A DNA stretch of 64,000 bases from Bromus sterilis (Eukaryota; Streptophyta; Magnoliopsida; Poales; Poaceae): positions 300,960,001 to 301,024,000 of the forward strand of contig OX465598.1 of NCBI GenBank assembly GCA_950022295.1, in the 5' to 3' direction. Positions 11,491-22,615 of this stretch are shown piece by piece. Numbering within the stretch: the stretch's first letter is position 1; the number at the start of each line of letters is the position of its first letter. The notes under the pieces were generated by a model that worked only from the letters and a program-made list of their open reading frames with translations, ran no database searches and was not told the DNA's origin. The position numbers and the translations under genes were made by a program.

Positions 11491-11675
11491 TAGTACAGTA
11501 CTTGGATTGAATGTGGATCTGAAGTTTCTTTTTGGCAGGAAAGTAGTATAATAGCACTATTGTACCTAGCTAGTACTTGGATTAGCTGTCGATCTGATGT
11601 TTTTTTTTCTGATATGAAAGTAGTATAATAGCCCTACTGTACCTAGTACTTGGATTAGCTGTCGATCTGAAGAAT
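11491..11675. repeat. Tandem repeat, about 2.4 units of ~76 bp
   Basis: Units start at 11491, 11567 and 11644 (partial). Each contains TAGTACTTGGATTAGCTGTC (or a variant), then GATCTGA, a T-rich tract, and GAAAGTAGTATAATAGC. A related motif occurs alone near 8236-8255. No coding content. Confidence 0.65.
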
Positions 11676-11788
11676 AGACCATCTCAAATCACTCCCACTT
11701 TCTCAGTCTACTTTGTTTCGATAGGATAACAAGAATATGGCTGCTTGTTGAAAATAAGAATATCACAGTAGTACTCCTACCTACCTTG

Positions 11789-12990
11789 TTTTTTTTATAC
11801 GAAAAGCACCTAGATTGCTGATTTCATTATTCATTAAGAGAAGTTTGACCTTCAGAGTTACAGGAAATGAAATAAAATAAAAAGAGATACATGTACAAGA
11901 GGTGCAGATGGCGGGATTGGGGTTTTAGGGCACTAGCCGTGTCATTTAAGTTACCCTACTCTGGTCCACTGCACTCCTTTAAATCCTGCCAGTCGCCAGG
12001 AGCTTATTTCGTCAACAAGGGTTTTACTGACCTCGATGAAACTGCAGTGTCTGCTATCGGAAATTCTTGCATTGCTGTTGTCCTCCACCATGTCTATGGT
12101 ACTGGTACCTTTCCACCAGTCCACCAGGGAAGCCGAGACAGAGTTGGGTTTTAGCTTATATGGGAATCCAAATTTGGTCATGCAATAATCCCACACTCCA
12201 ATCATGAAGGGGCAGGAGGTGAGCATATGGATACAATCTTCAGCTCCAATGAAACATAGTTGACAAGTTGTCTGGTGTGGCCATCCTCTCTTGGCCAGAT
12301 TGTCGGCAGTTAGGCATTTTTCCTGAGCGAACAGCCAGCAGAAAAATCTCACCTTGGGAGGGACCTTGATCGTCCAGATCAGCTCCCTAATTGGTGAGCT
12401 AATCCTTCCCCAGAACTTACACTCGTAGGCCGATTTTGCACTGTACCTCCCATTAGCCGTCCATTTCCAGACAATCTGATCATCACTCGGCGTCAATTGA
12501 ATGTGCGAAGTCCGCTGCCAGAGTGCAATGTATTCAGTTAAGACTTCAGGGCCCGGATTTCTCTTTAGCAAGGTTACCCATTTCTGTTAGTAATTCCTTC
12601 TGCAACCGATATTTTCATTCGCTTGGTATGCTTGTAAAGGTTTGGATATATATCTTCAGTTGTGTCTCCTTCCAACCAATGGTCATGCCAGAAAGAAGTG
12701 TTTGATCCAGAGCCAATGATGAAGGACGTGCTAGCAATGAAGATTGCCTTGGTGTGCCTCTCCACAGGTAAGGAGAGCCCATGCTATGGTTTGTCTGGAT
12801 CATTCACATATTTCCATAGCCATCTCATCTTCAGGGCTCTGCCTTGGCAGAGCAGGTCAGGGATGTCTAGACCACCATACTCGGAGGGGCAGCAGATTTG
12901 AGACCAGCGCACCAAGCCCACAGGAACGCTCTTCTCAGCTTGTCGATTTGCCATTATTTTAACCCTTCAACGTAGATCATCATAGATAGT
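11789..12990 (-). mobile_element. 5'-truncated LINE (L1-type) 3' end with poly(A)
   Basis: Read on the minus strand the block ends in GTGCTTTTCGTATAAAAAA, a poly(A)-type tail typical of grass LINEs (plus-strand T tract at 11789-11796). The open frame 11951-12571 encodes the C-terminal zinc-binding region of plant non-LTR reverse transcriptases: YSAKSAYECKFWG, IKVPPKVRFFCWL and the Cys/His cluster CQLCFIGAEDCIHMLTSCPF. Upstream pieces in shifted frames include DKLRRAFLWA and SFWHDHWLEGD, both standard LINE ORF2 segments. The reverse transcriptase core and endonuclease are missing, so it is a dead 5' truncation. The right boundary is approximate and no target duplication was found. Confidence 0.85.
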
Positions 12991-13360
12991 CAGATCGGTC
13001 TGGCCGTTCAAAGTTTTTTTGGACCAGTCTCAAAATGAAAGAGCTTTGATTTGTGTCAAAAAAAAATCGAAGGAGCTTTGAGGAGTCCGAATTGACCCAA
13101 AACCTCCCATTTGAAGCCCATACTTTTAACAAATCTGGTTCTACTCCTCTTCTCTGTGTCTATGCTCCCGAAGACCGCAGCCACAACCACCACCGTATCC
13201 CCTTCCCCCTTCTATCCTCCACACCCCTTCTTAGCTCGGGCGAAGCTTAGACCTTATTGGATATTTGCCACTCCAGTGAGGCGTCTAGGTCTTTGGGCTT
13301 ATGTTGTCGCTGTATGTCCCTGGATCAGACCGCTGCACACATGCCCTCCACCCTTGCGGA
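12991..13360. other. Unassigned flank between LINE and hAT element
   Basis: CT-rich sequence with several overlapping short frames and no recognisable domain. Its last eight bases, CTTGCGGA (13353-13360), are the left target duplication of the hAT element. Confidence 0.3.
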
Positions 13361-14477
13361 CAGGGCCGGTCCTGAGATATTGGGGGCCCGGGGCGAAACC
13401 GGAATCGAAGGGCCCTCAGTGTTGTTTGTATCTTATATACGATAGACAAGAAAAATTGTTAGCTCACCACTCTTCAATGATCTGAAATCCCACATGCACA
13501 ATTTTTAAAACATTACCAATGTCTTGTTCTTCCTTGCTTTACCTTGCGGTGCTCGAGCCTGATCCTAATAATCCAACAAATGTGGCATATTGAGCTACAT
13601 TTTGAAATTTCGTTGCTGGCTTTTCCCCCTAAAAATGAAGAAATTTTGTACTGCAAAACTACCGAAAACACTATCTGCAGCACACAATTTAACTAACCAT
13701 GAGGTAGAAAAAGCTAAAAGCTAAAAAACTTCCCTTGTACAAGAATTGTACATGGTATCTAAATACCTAGATGTGGCAGACTTAGTACTCGTATAGATCC
13801 TTCAAATCCTCCACGGGCTACCTCATCGGACTCCTGAAGGTTGCGCTCATGAAGGGTTGAAGACCAACGCCTTTGCCATGTCTGGCCGGAACATGCTACT
13901 ACAAGTATAGGGACTAGATGCTGCGATGAGGTCGATCGCCAAAGACATATAGAAACGTGTAGTTTTCCGGCCAGTCGGAGAGCAAGTTGGAGTCCCCGTA
14001 CCTGGGCATGTCAGACACGATACCGAGTTGCGGCGGCCAGCGCCATCCATCTCATGTCAGTCGATGCAAAATTCGGGAGACAACCCAGTACCTGGCGGTG
14101 ACCAGCGCGCTTATCCAAAAGCAACAGCCGATGAAATCCCTAGAGATAGTCCCGTAGATCAAGCGTGGAAGTTCCCTTTTTTCAGGAGATGACCACGCCG
14201 TAAAACAACCGTGGAAGTTGTAGTAGGTGATCTCGCGTGGTGGGCCGCTCCGCTGACATTTTTGTTGTTGCACAAGAGAAAAGGCCAAGGCCCACTTCGC
14301 ACAAAATAGAACGTTTTGGCTTTATTCTTCCTCGCGAAGAGACAGAACAACTTACTGCTCGCTCTAATGGCGTTTCCTTCGAAAATACAGTTGCTCACAC
14401 ATGCCTAGGATGGGGCTCCCTTAGATAGGGAGGCCCGGGGCGGCCGCCCCTCTCGCCCCCCCTCAGGGCCAGGCCTG
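13361..14477. mobile_element. Non-autonomous hAT element, TSD CTTGCGGA
   Basis: The 1,117-bp element has terminal inverted repeats CAGGGCCGGTCCTGAG and (inverse) CAGGCCTGGCCCTGAG, followed on both sides by GC-rich subterminal DNA. Perfect 8-bp target duplications CTTGCGGA lie at 13353-13360 and 14478-14485. CAGGG-type ends with 8-bp duplications are diagnostic of hAT. No transposase frame is present; the short internal frames have no hAT dimerisation motif. It would depend on a transposase encoded elsewhere. Confidence 0.9.
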
Positions 14478-16000
14478 CTTGCGGACGTAGTCCATGATAG
14501 ACAACAAACCAGTAAATATTATGTTAAATGCTATAGAACACATTGTTGTTTATTTTGAAGCACACAAGATGGAATCAAACCAGGAGTACTTCTTCGTCGA
14601 GTTCATCAACTAAACTTCGTCGGAAGATCATAAAAAATGAGAATAAAATGGCGATGATGAATGCAACTCTTGAATAAACAAAGCGCACGAAGGAGCATGT
14701 TTTTAACTCAAAGGTTTCAACAAAGGGACATGAGTGTTGAATCCATGTCAGGCATAGGGACATGTTGATCTCTAAGACTACTTTGCTCGATGTGCTATTC
14801 AAATACGATCTGCACATGATACCGGATGCAACGCCCGTTATTCTTGCACATCGTTTAAGGTATCAGGACTATGATGATTACCCACAGAAAAAGATGCCAC
14901 TAGTTGGTTTGGGTCCTCTGGTCAATAGAAGTGCACGGCTGCTTTGGGTTATGTGGTCTTTGATTCATTGATTACCTTCGGTGGAAACATAGATCAGGGG
15001 ACCCTCTAGCTTTTCCTCAAATGATTGCTGAGTTTTGACAGAGGAATGTGGAGTTGTTCAAGCTTTTGGAGCTTTGAAACAATGGAGGACCCCCGCAAAA
15101 AAACAATGGAGGAGGTGAGAGGAGAGCTACTTTCCACAATCGATGTTGCTCGACCGGCGAACCGACCTCTATCCCATAAGAGTCTAGAGCTCGGAATAAT
15201 GATGAAGGTGGAGGAAGAAAAAAGGGGAATGATTGTGTGTGGTGTGTTCCACAGTCTTGCGAGGATTTGTTTAAAAACCGGCACCCTGTAGAGGAGCGGA
15301 GGAGACGGCTTGAATGTAGGGTGCCGAAGTGGATTTCTCAACCGCCGCGCTGGTTTAACGCCGACAGGGTGATGGACGGTTAGCCATTCCGCCACATATC
15401 TCCGACATTGAAGATGCAGAGACCAGGGCTTTCGATCGGTGACTCGTATGTCCCTCCAGTGAATCGTCATGTCAGCATTCATTGGACATTAATGCCGGCC
15501 GCAGTGGCCGGTCGCGCATGCGCTCGATTAGCATTTAATGTCAGCGACCTCCAAGAATATGCAGCAATCGCTTCGCGCATGGAAAGAGTTTCTGACGCAG
15601 AGAGCTTTTGGGTGGGGTTAACGTGATAGGACAAGAAGTTTCTACGGCCCGAACTCCACCAAAACCCCCTTTGGTTTGAATTAAATTTGCGAAAAACGAG
15701 CACGCGAACAAACTTGCAAAAAAGTACATGAGTGTGTTAAATAACAAAATTGATTCGAACAGATGGGAAAAGTTGGAGGATCCGCGTTGAAGATGCCGAA
15801 AGACCCTCTTCACTAAAAGCGCCACGTGTGTTCTTTGAATTTTCAAATATGCTATTCATGTGGGTGCACGTGAAATCATGTTCATCTTTGTATTTTCATG
15901 GAACAAAGGTTTTGTTTCTTCTATAGAATGATCGATCAAGTTACGTACCCAAAAATTCTAGAAAATTCTGGATCTTCATTTATGTTTTTCAAATTTACTA
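14478..16000. other. Intergenic sequence with no supported gene
   Basis: This stretch has several short frames, the longest 158 codons on the minus strand (15006-15482), without a recognisable domain. Overlapping frames on the other strand and a lack of splice context argue against a gene. I see no repeat structure except T/A-rich tracts. Confidence 0.3.
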
Positions 16001-16298
16001 TTCCCTCTGTTCTGATTTATTAGGTCCAAAGACAATTTATCTTAGACGTCACATAGTAATTTGCTACATTAATTACTTTATCTCATTTTTAATGCACTCT
16101 TTCATATGCTAACTCTTACATGCAATCAATAAAAATATATGCATGCAATGTATTTTTTTTAATGGATTAAGAACAATAACTTCCCTTGCAACCAATAAAA
16201 AAAATGCATGCACATGCATGCAATTTTCCAAGACAAAGCCTTATAAAAAATGACATGCATGTGCTGCTTTGGAGCCTAATAAATCGGAACAAAGAAAG
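16001..16298. mobile_element. Stowaway-like MITE, TSD TA
   Basis: The 298-bp element has inverted ends matching over about 24 bases (TTCTGATTTATTAGG against TTCCGATTTATTAGG in their inner part) and TA on each side (15999-16000 and 16299-16300). The interior is AT-rich with GCATGCATG palindromes. No coding capacity. Confidence 0.8.
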
Positions 16299-16300
16299 TA

Positions 16301-16463
16301 CTCCCTCCGATATATATTAATGGACTTAAATTTATCTAGATACACATGCATCTAGTCTAAATAATTAACTAGATACATAGGAGTACAAATTTATCTAGTC
16401 TAAATAATTAACTAGATACATACAAATTTAGACAAAGTTGAGTATATTAATATGGATGGAAGG
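16301..16463. mobile_element. 163-bp Stowaway MITE abutting the previous one
   Basis: The element begins CTCCCTCCGATATATATTAA and ends with an inverse of CCTTCCATCCATATTAATAT. TA flanks it at 16299-16300 and 16464-16465. The left TA is also the right TA of the neighbouring MITE. Inside, a roughly 40-bp block (AATTTATCTAG...TAACTAGATACATA) is partly duplicated in tandem. Confidence 0.82.
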
Positions 16464-17000
16464 TAATATATAAACATGAAGTTACGTTAACGACGACGCA
16501 CACATCCAACTGTCGTCTATTTATGATCAAACGGGATGGTGGGCAATTTGCATTGAACTCAGCGTCATATGTATTTTCAATTCCAGAAGCATAAGAACAT
16601 TCCACGGACAAACAAAAGTTCTACTCTAATGGCCTACCGAAGAATCCTGCCGCTTCACCCAAAACAGATGTATTTGCTCAATCTCATGGTTGCTGTCAAA
16701 CTAGTCATTGTTACGACACTCTTCATTTCTATCTATAAGGTGCAAATCTGCTCTTGACAACAAGATATAAACTATGCAAATTACCAGATAAAGCAAACGA
16801 ACATCTAGTGCTGAAAGAGGCTGCTACATGCGAATAATTGAGCCTACAAAGATCAACGGGACATCATGGCAGAGTTCCGACCATGTATTTCACAATATCC
16901 ATCTACGTCTCTTGTTTATGCTCAAGTATTGCACAACTTCCATATACTGTATATCACATGTTATCCAGACCCCATCTTCGCCTATTAGATACTACTTCAC
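16464..17000 (-). other. 3' flank and probable 3' UTR of HRD1
   Basis: The region directly downstream (minus strand) of the HRD1 stop codon at 17001-17003 has no supported gene. It probably includes the 3' untranslated region. I could not fix a polyadenylation site with confidence. Confidence 0.45.
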
Positions 17001-20000
17001 TTATTTTCCAGAGTGCTCAGTACTCTCGTTGGTACTTGCCGATGTGGTGGCCCCTTGCTGCATCATTTGCAACTGGATTTGCAAAACCTGGAAGAAGTGA
17101 CATATGAATTACATTGGCAATAGATCGACAGCATCACTGAATCACAGGAAATCATTTTATTCCTAGCAAGCATGTCATGTGATCTAGTTAGTCCATGAGC
17201 ATTGGTCGGTGCTAGTTACTTACTAGGCAAACATTTATATCTTGCGCAATGTTGTACTCCGTACATTATAATCGTGCAGTGATGAAAAAAAACTATTCTT
17301 TGAAGCTGATCCCGCAAAAAAAAGATGAACTATGTTTACTGTCTACATCTATTTGATCATTACAGTTTCCCATCAAGAATGTTATGATATACTCCCTCCG
17401 TTCACTAATACGGAGTACTTGATGTGGTTTTAGTTTAAATATAAACTAAAATCATGTCATCTATTTGTGAACGGAGGGAGTACTTGAATGCTGGTTCAAT
17501 AAGAATCAAGGGTTTCTCAAGTGGTAATGAAACTGAAGTGACTATAGTAGCAGGAGAAGCGAACTTATGGCATGCCTGTCAACTCTCACAACATTATATG
17601 CAGACAGTTACAGATGCTAGTAACCAACATAAATGTGCAAAGAGAGCAATAAACGTAAGCATTTGGGATATATCCGGTGCAAATCTAAATTAGATGCAAT
17701 CATGCAAACCACTTTGGCTTCAATATCAAATCATATTAGAAGTCACCAAACAAATGTTAAGGTGGTGGAATAATGTAACATGTCATCTAATATCTAAAAG
17801 AAAATGAAAAAATTACTAAAGCATATAATTTTTCTACTTTATGTCTCTCTTAACTAATGTAGAGAGTTTAAACTGGAAATTATGAAAGGGTAGTAGAATA
17901 CTCCACATACTGTATCCTCACAAACTAACTTTCACTTTCATTTGAACGCTAGCACTTAATATATGGTTTGACTATATATGTTTGCACAAACAATGCCATG
18001 GGTTTTCTCAACCCCAAAAAAATGATGCCAGGTACATATAGAATGAAATAAATTCATTTTTTTGTGAAATCATGCAAACTCTCACATAATTAGTTGCATT
18101 TTAGTTGAATGGTCTAGATTCATTAGTTAATCATAGATGTCAGGCCTCATTACAAAAATGAGTGTATGTGTTATTCAGAAAGTTAACTATCAGGTTTGTT
18201 ACAGCCTTTTCATACAGAACCCCCTAGTGCTCTACAAATACCAACGTTTAAGCAGATTGCATAGGAAAAGACAATTCTTACCTCTATCTGGCTCCTTATA
18301 GCCTTTTCATATGCCTTTTGTAGTGAATTTTCAGGGTCCCTGCTGCTTGATATTGAACTAACTGGACCACGTGAAGAAGGCTGAGGTTCTAATGGATGGC
18401 CGGTGGAAGTACTTGGTGTAGTGTGCAGAGATCCTGAATTCCTGTTGATTGATAAAGAGTACTTCAATTGATTAGAATTAAAAGGCACTGGACAACGTAC
18501 ATACAATTGTTTCAATAGTCCATCAGTGAAATAATGGAACTGTCAAAGACAGTGACTAACCCAATCACAGCTAGTTAAGTGTCACACAAAGTGACAATGA
18601 CTAAACCAACATCAGGTAGCTAAGTATGAAGAAAGTTGGCCAACCACTTGGTCCTACCAGATGCTATGTAAGCCACATAATAACTTTCTGTATAAAAAGT
18701 CAAAGCCCAGAAGGCCAGAACTGAATAAAGCATGTTAACTTAATCTTGAATGCAATAACAATTCAGTTATAAACTTATAATGTGTTCCCACTTCTCATGC
18801 CCCAAAAAAATAGAAGGCAATTTTAGTGTTTCCCCAGGCCATGCGTTATCTCATTTTCTTGATGTTGTGCACTGTTTGGGTCAACACTTCAGTTAGACAA
18901 CAGCAGTGCTGAAACATAAAAATTGTGCAACCAGATGCAAGGATTAGTGGCAAAAATAAAAGTACTCCAAAGTGCATATACTTCTTAAGGAGAAAGTGAA
19001 CAAGTACTACCAATTTTTATCCACTATATGTCTATATTAAACCACCATGAACATGGGACAGGTAAATCCAAAAATCAATAACTAAACTGGCCAAGTATGC
19101 AGATATAGTCCAAGTTAACAATATCAAAGCTTGTAACTGAGACATCTAAGAACCATAGAAGTTGCAAAGTTAATCCATGGAAAAAAATAGCCATCATTTA
19201 TTATTACAACTAATGGATCTCTAGCATAATCATAAAGAGATTAACATTTTAAAGTTTAACCTATTCCAGATAAATATACCTATTCAAAGTGTTCACTGGA
19301 GGATAAGCAAATGATCTCCCATATAAGGAAGCAGCTGAAGCAGCAGCCTCAAGTTTTGCTTGGCGCATGTTCACGTTCTCATTCGGTGCTCCCCCTGAAC
19401 TTGGAGTACCAGCACCTGCACCTATTTCCTTATATTGAATTAGGATTGATTGACATACAAAACTGGTTGCATAATGTACTACTGACCGATAAAAATGGTT
19501 AAGTGGGTAAGTGCGAAATTTTAAAACTCAGACCAAAGAAGAGAAGCTCACCAGGCTGAACTCCAGGTTGAGCCCCATGTTGTCGTGCTGATGCTGCATG
19601 TCCATTATCTGGGGGGATAATTGGAGCTCTGCATGTTGGGCAAGTATGTTGGCGCTCTAGCCATGACCTCAAGCAATGTACATGGAACAAGTGCCCACAA
19701 AGCAGCTTCTTTGCAGTGGTCATCTCTTCACGGCAAATAATACATGTGGCATCACTCCTGAATATATAAAGAATCTAAATCATAAACAAGTTCCATTGGT
19801 GAATCAGTCAATCAACCGAAACAGTACCGATGAAATTAAATGACTCACGCATCGAGCTCATCTGGTGTAGCATCTGGAAAGCGTTCATTCATGTTGGAAG
19901 TTATCTTTCTGTAGCGTACATAATCTGAAATGCGAATTCTGAAGTTGCGGAAGGTCTCATAGAGCTCACGAATCAAGTGTAGTGGGACACCATAGTTCCT

Positions 20001-21904
20001 GATATCAGAATAATAGATCGTCCTTAGAGGTTTGAACTATACAATATCCTAAGGGGAAAGAACAATTTACAAGAACTTACAGGAAGATCGCGATGAAGAA
20101 AAGCATATATAAAGACAGGTGCACAAGGTCACTGATAAGCTCCAAGTAAAATGTATACACTGCTTTTTTCTCCCATTGACCTTCCATTAGCATGTCGCTG
20201 ACATAGAATACATACTTCACAAATGTCGATACCGTGGATGTTGCTAGTATCATATACCTAAAACATGATTTGCACAGGTGTAAGCTATTATGAATCTCAA
20301 TATCTAGAAATAATATATCATCTGAAGATATTCAGAACAATAGAATTATAACCTGAAGTAAATAATGCCAGATTAATCATCAGCTCAGTATGGTAATTTG
20401 TTCGGAGTATAACTCAATATGGTAATTACCTTGCCTGAAAAGGCATGTCCCATGCTTTAAATAGCAATAATTAACAAAGAAATTCATAACTGGTGAGATT
20501 TACTGCAATTTAGACAACTCTGGCCATACAAATTCCACCGCTATTCAGCAAGTACCTGGACTCAGATCTTGACAAATGACAACTATAACATGCAAATGAA
20601 AGGGATAGTAGGCTTGATATGGTAAACATACAAGAAAAACTATGCATGGCCAGAGGATGGGCCAAATGAAATGATTAACTGTTGAGTATCATAGCTTTAG
20701 CCCTGATGCAGAAGTTGCTGGATAAAATCGATGGCAGAGAATACTTAAGAATGAGTAACAAGTAACATGTCATCCTATTACTGCGTCTTCAAGAATATAC
20801 AAGAAATTCTGGTATTCATCTGTGCTTTACTGCATGTTTATTGAAAAATATCCACTTTTACTTCCACATGGTGTTATATTAATCTCACGTATCATGAAAG
20901 AGGGGGCTTTCCAGGAATAATTCATATTTTTTCACAAACTTCCACCCTTGGGTATGTAACCAAATCATGCCCTCCATATTTGAGATCCAAAAGTTGATGC
21001 TTTTTTTAAAATCCTAATGCTAAAAATCTAATGTCAGATTTTAAAGGATTCCCAGCAGACGGCCCAGATTTGCCATGCGAAAACAGATAAATTTGCCATG
21101 CTATTGTATAGGATTTGACATGCTCTAAAGTGAAAATTGCCATGTTGTATAAAAAATGGCAGAAAAATTGCCACACATCCCAGACTAATTGCCATGCATT
21201 TGATCAGGATCCGACGTACACAAGGGCGTCAGCTCGGTAACACCAAAAATCTAACATCAGATGTGTATTGGGGCCCTTAAAAAGTTGATCTGATGGATAC
21301 TATTTGACAGATGGCGTGGCAGTATAGATGTAGTATTGCAATTAAGTAACTAAGGATTTAAGAGCACTTACTCAAAGGAAAAGAAGATTGCAACAGATGC
21401 CTCCCGCTTCTGTATCAGTGAACCCAGTGAGTTCGACAGGAAGAGGCAGTCGACGACAAACAGGAATACCATGAAGGACACGATCCTTATGTGCGACAGC
21501 ATTGGCACAGAAGGTGTGGTCTCAATGTACTCAACCCTCTTCTGTGCAAGCCAGTGCAGAGCCTTGACGAGGAGCAGAGCGGCGACCATGGCGAGGAAAG
21601 AGACGGAGAAATCCTGCCGGAAGATGGTAACTGCGAAGAGGATCTCCACAACCTCCCGCCACGACTGCTCGTTGAGCCGCTCGACCTCGGCCTCGCGGAG
21701 CGTCCCCAGGAAGAGGCGCTTGACGAGCTGCCAGGCGACGCACATGGCGACAAGGCCCGTGTTGAGGAGCAGCACGAAGCATATCTTGGAGGTGGAGAGG
21801 TAGACCATCGCCGGGTAGAACTGCTCCCTGCTGCTGAATGCATAGTACACCGACGTTATCGTCGCCAGCAGGCTGAACACGGCGTACGTCTGCAGTCGGA
21901 TCAT
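17001..21904 (-). CDS. HRD1: ERAD E3 ubiquitin-protein ligase HRD1 (synoviolin-type), seven coding exons
   Basis: HRD1 is the membrane RING ligase of the endoplasmic-reticulum-associated degradation pathway; it ubiquitinates misfolded ER proteins with partners such as SEL1/HRD3. Coding exons (minus strand) are 21372-21904, 20081-20257, 19849-19998, 19552-19757, 19280-19421, 18282-18441 and 17001-17087. All junctions are GT-AG and all phases close, giving 1,455 bases, 484 residues. Residues 1 to about 235 are strongly hydrophobic (multi-span domain, starting MIRLQTYAVF, with the family motif REAEVERLNEQ). The RING-H2 finger is complete: Cys292, Cys295, Cys307, His309, His312, Cys315, Cys326, Cys329. 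The C-terminus is Ser/Gly/Pro-rich with a short helical end (VLQIQLQMMQQ). The ATG at 21904 gives the canonical start; a TTG-started upstream extension was rejected. Family assignment is from known HRD1 motifs; intactness is seen directly. Plants usually carry HRD1A/HRD1B paralogues; which one this is cannot be told. Confidence 0.96.
17392..17480. mobile_element. 89-bp Stowaway MITE in the last intron of HRD1, TSD TA
   Basis: The ends CTCCCTCCGTTCAC and (inverse) CTCCCTCCGTTCAC are perfect, and TA lies at 17390-17391 and 17481-17482. The interior is nearly palindromic (TTTTAGTTTAAATATAAACTAAAA). It lies within intron 6 (17088-18281), clear of both splice sites. Confidence 0.92.
21020..21270. 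repeat. MITE-like block with repeated TTGCCATG in HRD1 intron 1
   Basis: Intron 1 (20258-21371) contains about 250 bp flanked by direct copies of AAAAATCTAA.(G/A)TCAGAT at about 21024-21042 and 21248-21265. Inside are four copies of TTGCCATG and one TTGCCACA. The same TTGCCA motif is prominent in the MITE at 23869-24089. A transposon origin is likely, but ends and target duplication were not resolved. Confidence 0.45.
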
Positions 21905-22400
21905 CTCGGCCAACCGCCCTCAGTGAATCCCCTTAGCAAATTCCACCCCAAACCCTACGCGCGACACCAGCAGATCACCTGGAGCACGAAGGAGAAATCA
22001 GCGGCCCGATCCACAAAAGTTTTCTCCCGAATTTCGCGCAAATTGGGAGGTGAATTGGAGATACACAGAGACACGGCGCGCGAATCCATATCCTAGGCGA
22101 ACATGTTAGGTCAGAGTAGAGTAGTGCGCTCGTGGTGGCTTACCGACGCGAGGATTCCGGGAGAGGTTGGACGGGAACGCGTCCGGAGATTTGATTCAAC
22201 GGGGGCTCCTGCCGTCGTTCCCGGCGATTCTCCGGCGACACGGCCGCTGCGGGGGTTCACCAACGCCGAGCACCGCGAGTCCAAGGACGGCGGCGGAATG
22301 AAATCTCGACCCGGGATGCGGCGGCGCCCTGCCAGGGTTTCCCTACCCTTGTGGTTGGTTGGATTGGAAGGGACTCTGACTCTACGCTGTGGCTGTGGGA
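21905..22400 (-). promoter_or_regulatory. HRD1 5' leader, probable leader intron and proximal promoter
   Basis: Upstream of the start codon the minus strand is GC-rich and free of long frames in the HRD1 sense. A donor GTAAGCC at 22143 and an acceptor GTGCTCCAG ending at 21979 would define a 165-bp intron in the 5' UTR, a common feature of plant ER-quality-control genes. This is inference from splice signals only. The transcription start was not located, and no convincing ER-stress element was identified. Confidence 0.4.
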
Positions 22401-22615
22401 GATAGCATCAAGGTCCACCTATGAGAACCATGTGAGTGAATTGGGTGTGGAGGCCTGGAGGGGGAAGGAGTCGTTCGCTCGGGGAGAAGAGGTCTGCGCA
22501 GCGAAGGCGAGGGAGATGCGCCGGTGGACGTGGGTCGTGCCAGCACGGCGGTGGCGTGTCGCTAACCAATGAACGGCCCCCACGTGTGGAAAAGACGTGT
22601 CATCTTCTGTCATTA

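Noticed and set aside
15006..15482. 158-codon minus-strand frame
   Set aside because: No domain, an overlapping frame on the other strand, and no neighbouring exons. Probably chance.
21491..22096. 201-codon plus-strand frame
   Set aside because: It is antisense to exon 1 and the leader of HRD1, where codon bias on the other strand keeps it open.
22094..22143. A 50-bp intron using the CCTAG acceptor near 22094
   Set aside because: It is too short for a plant intron; the acceptor at 21979 is more plausible.
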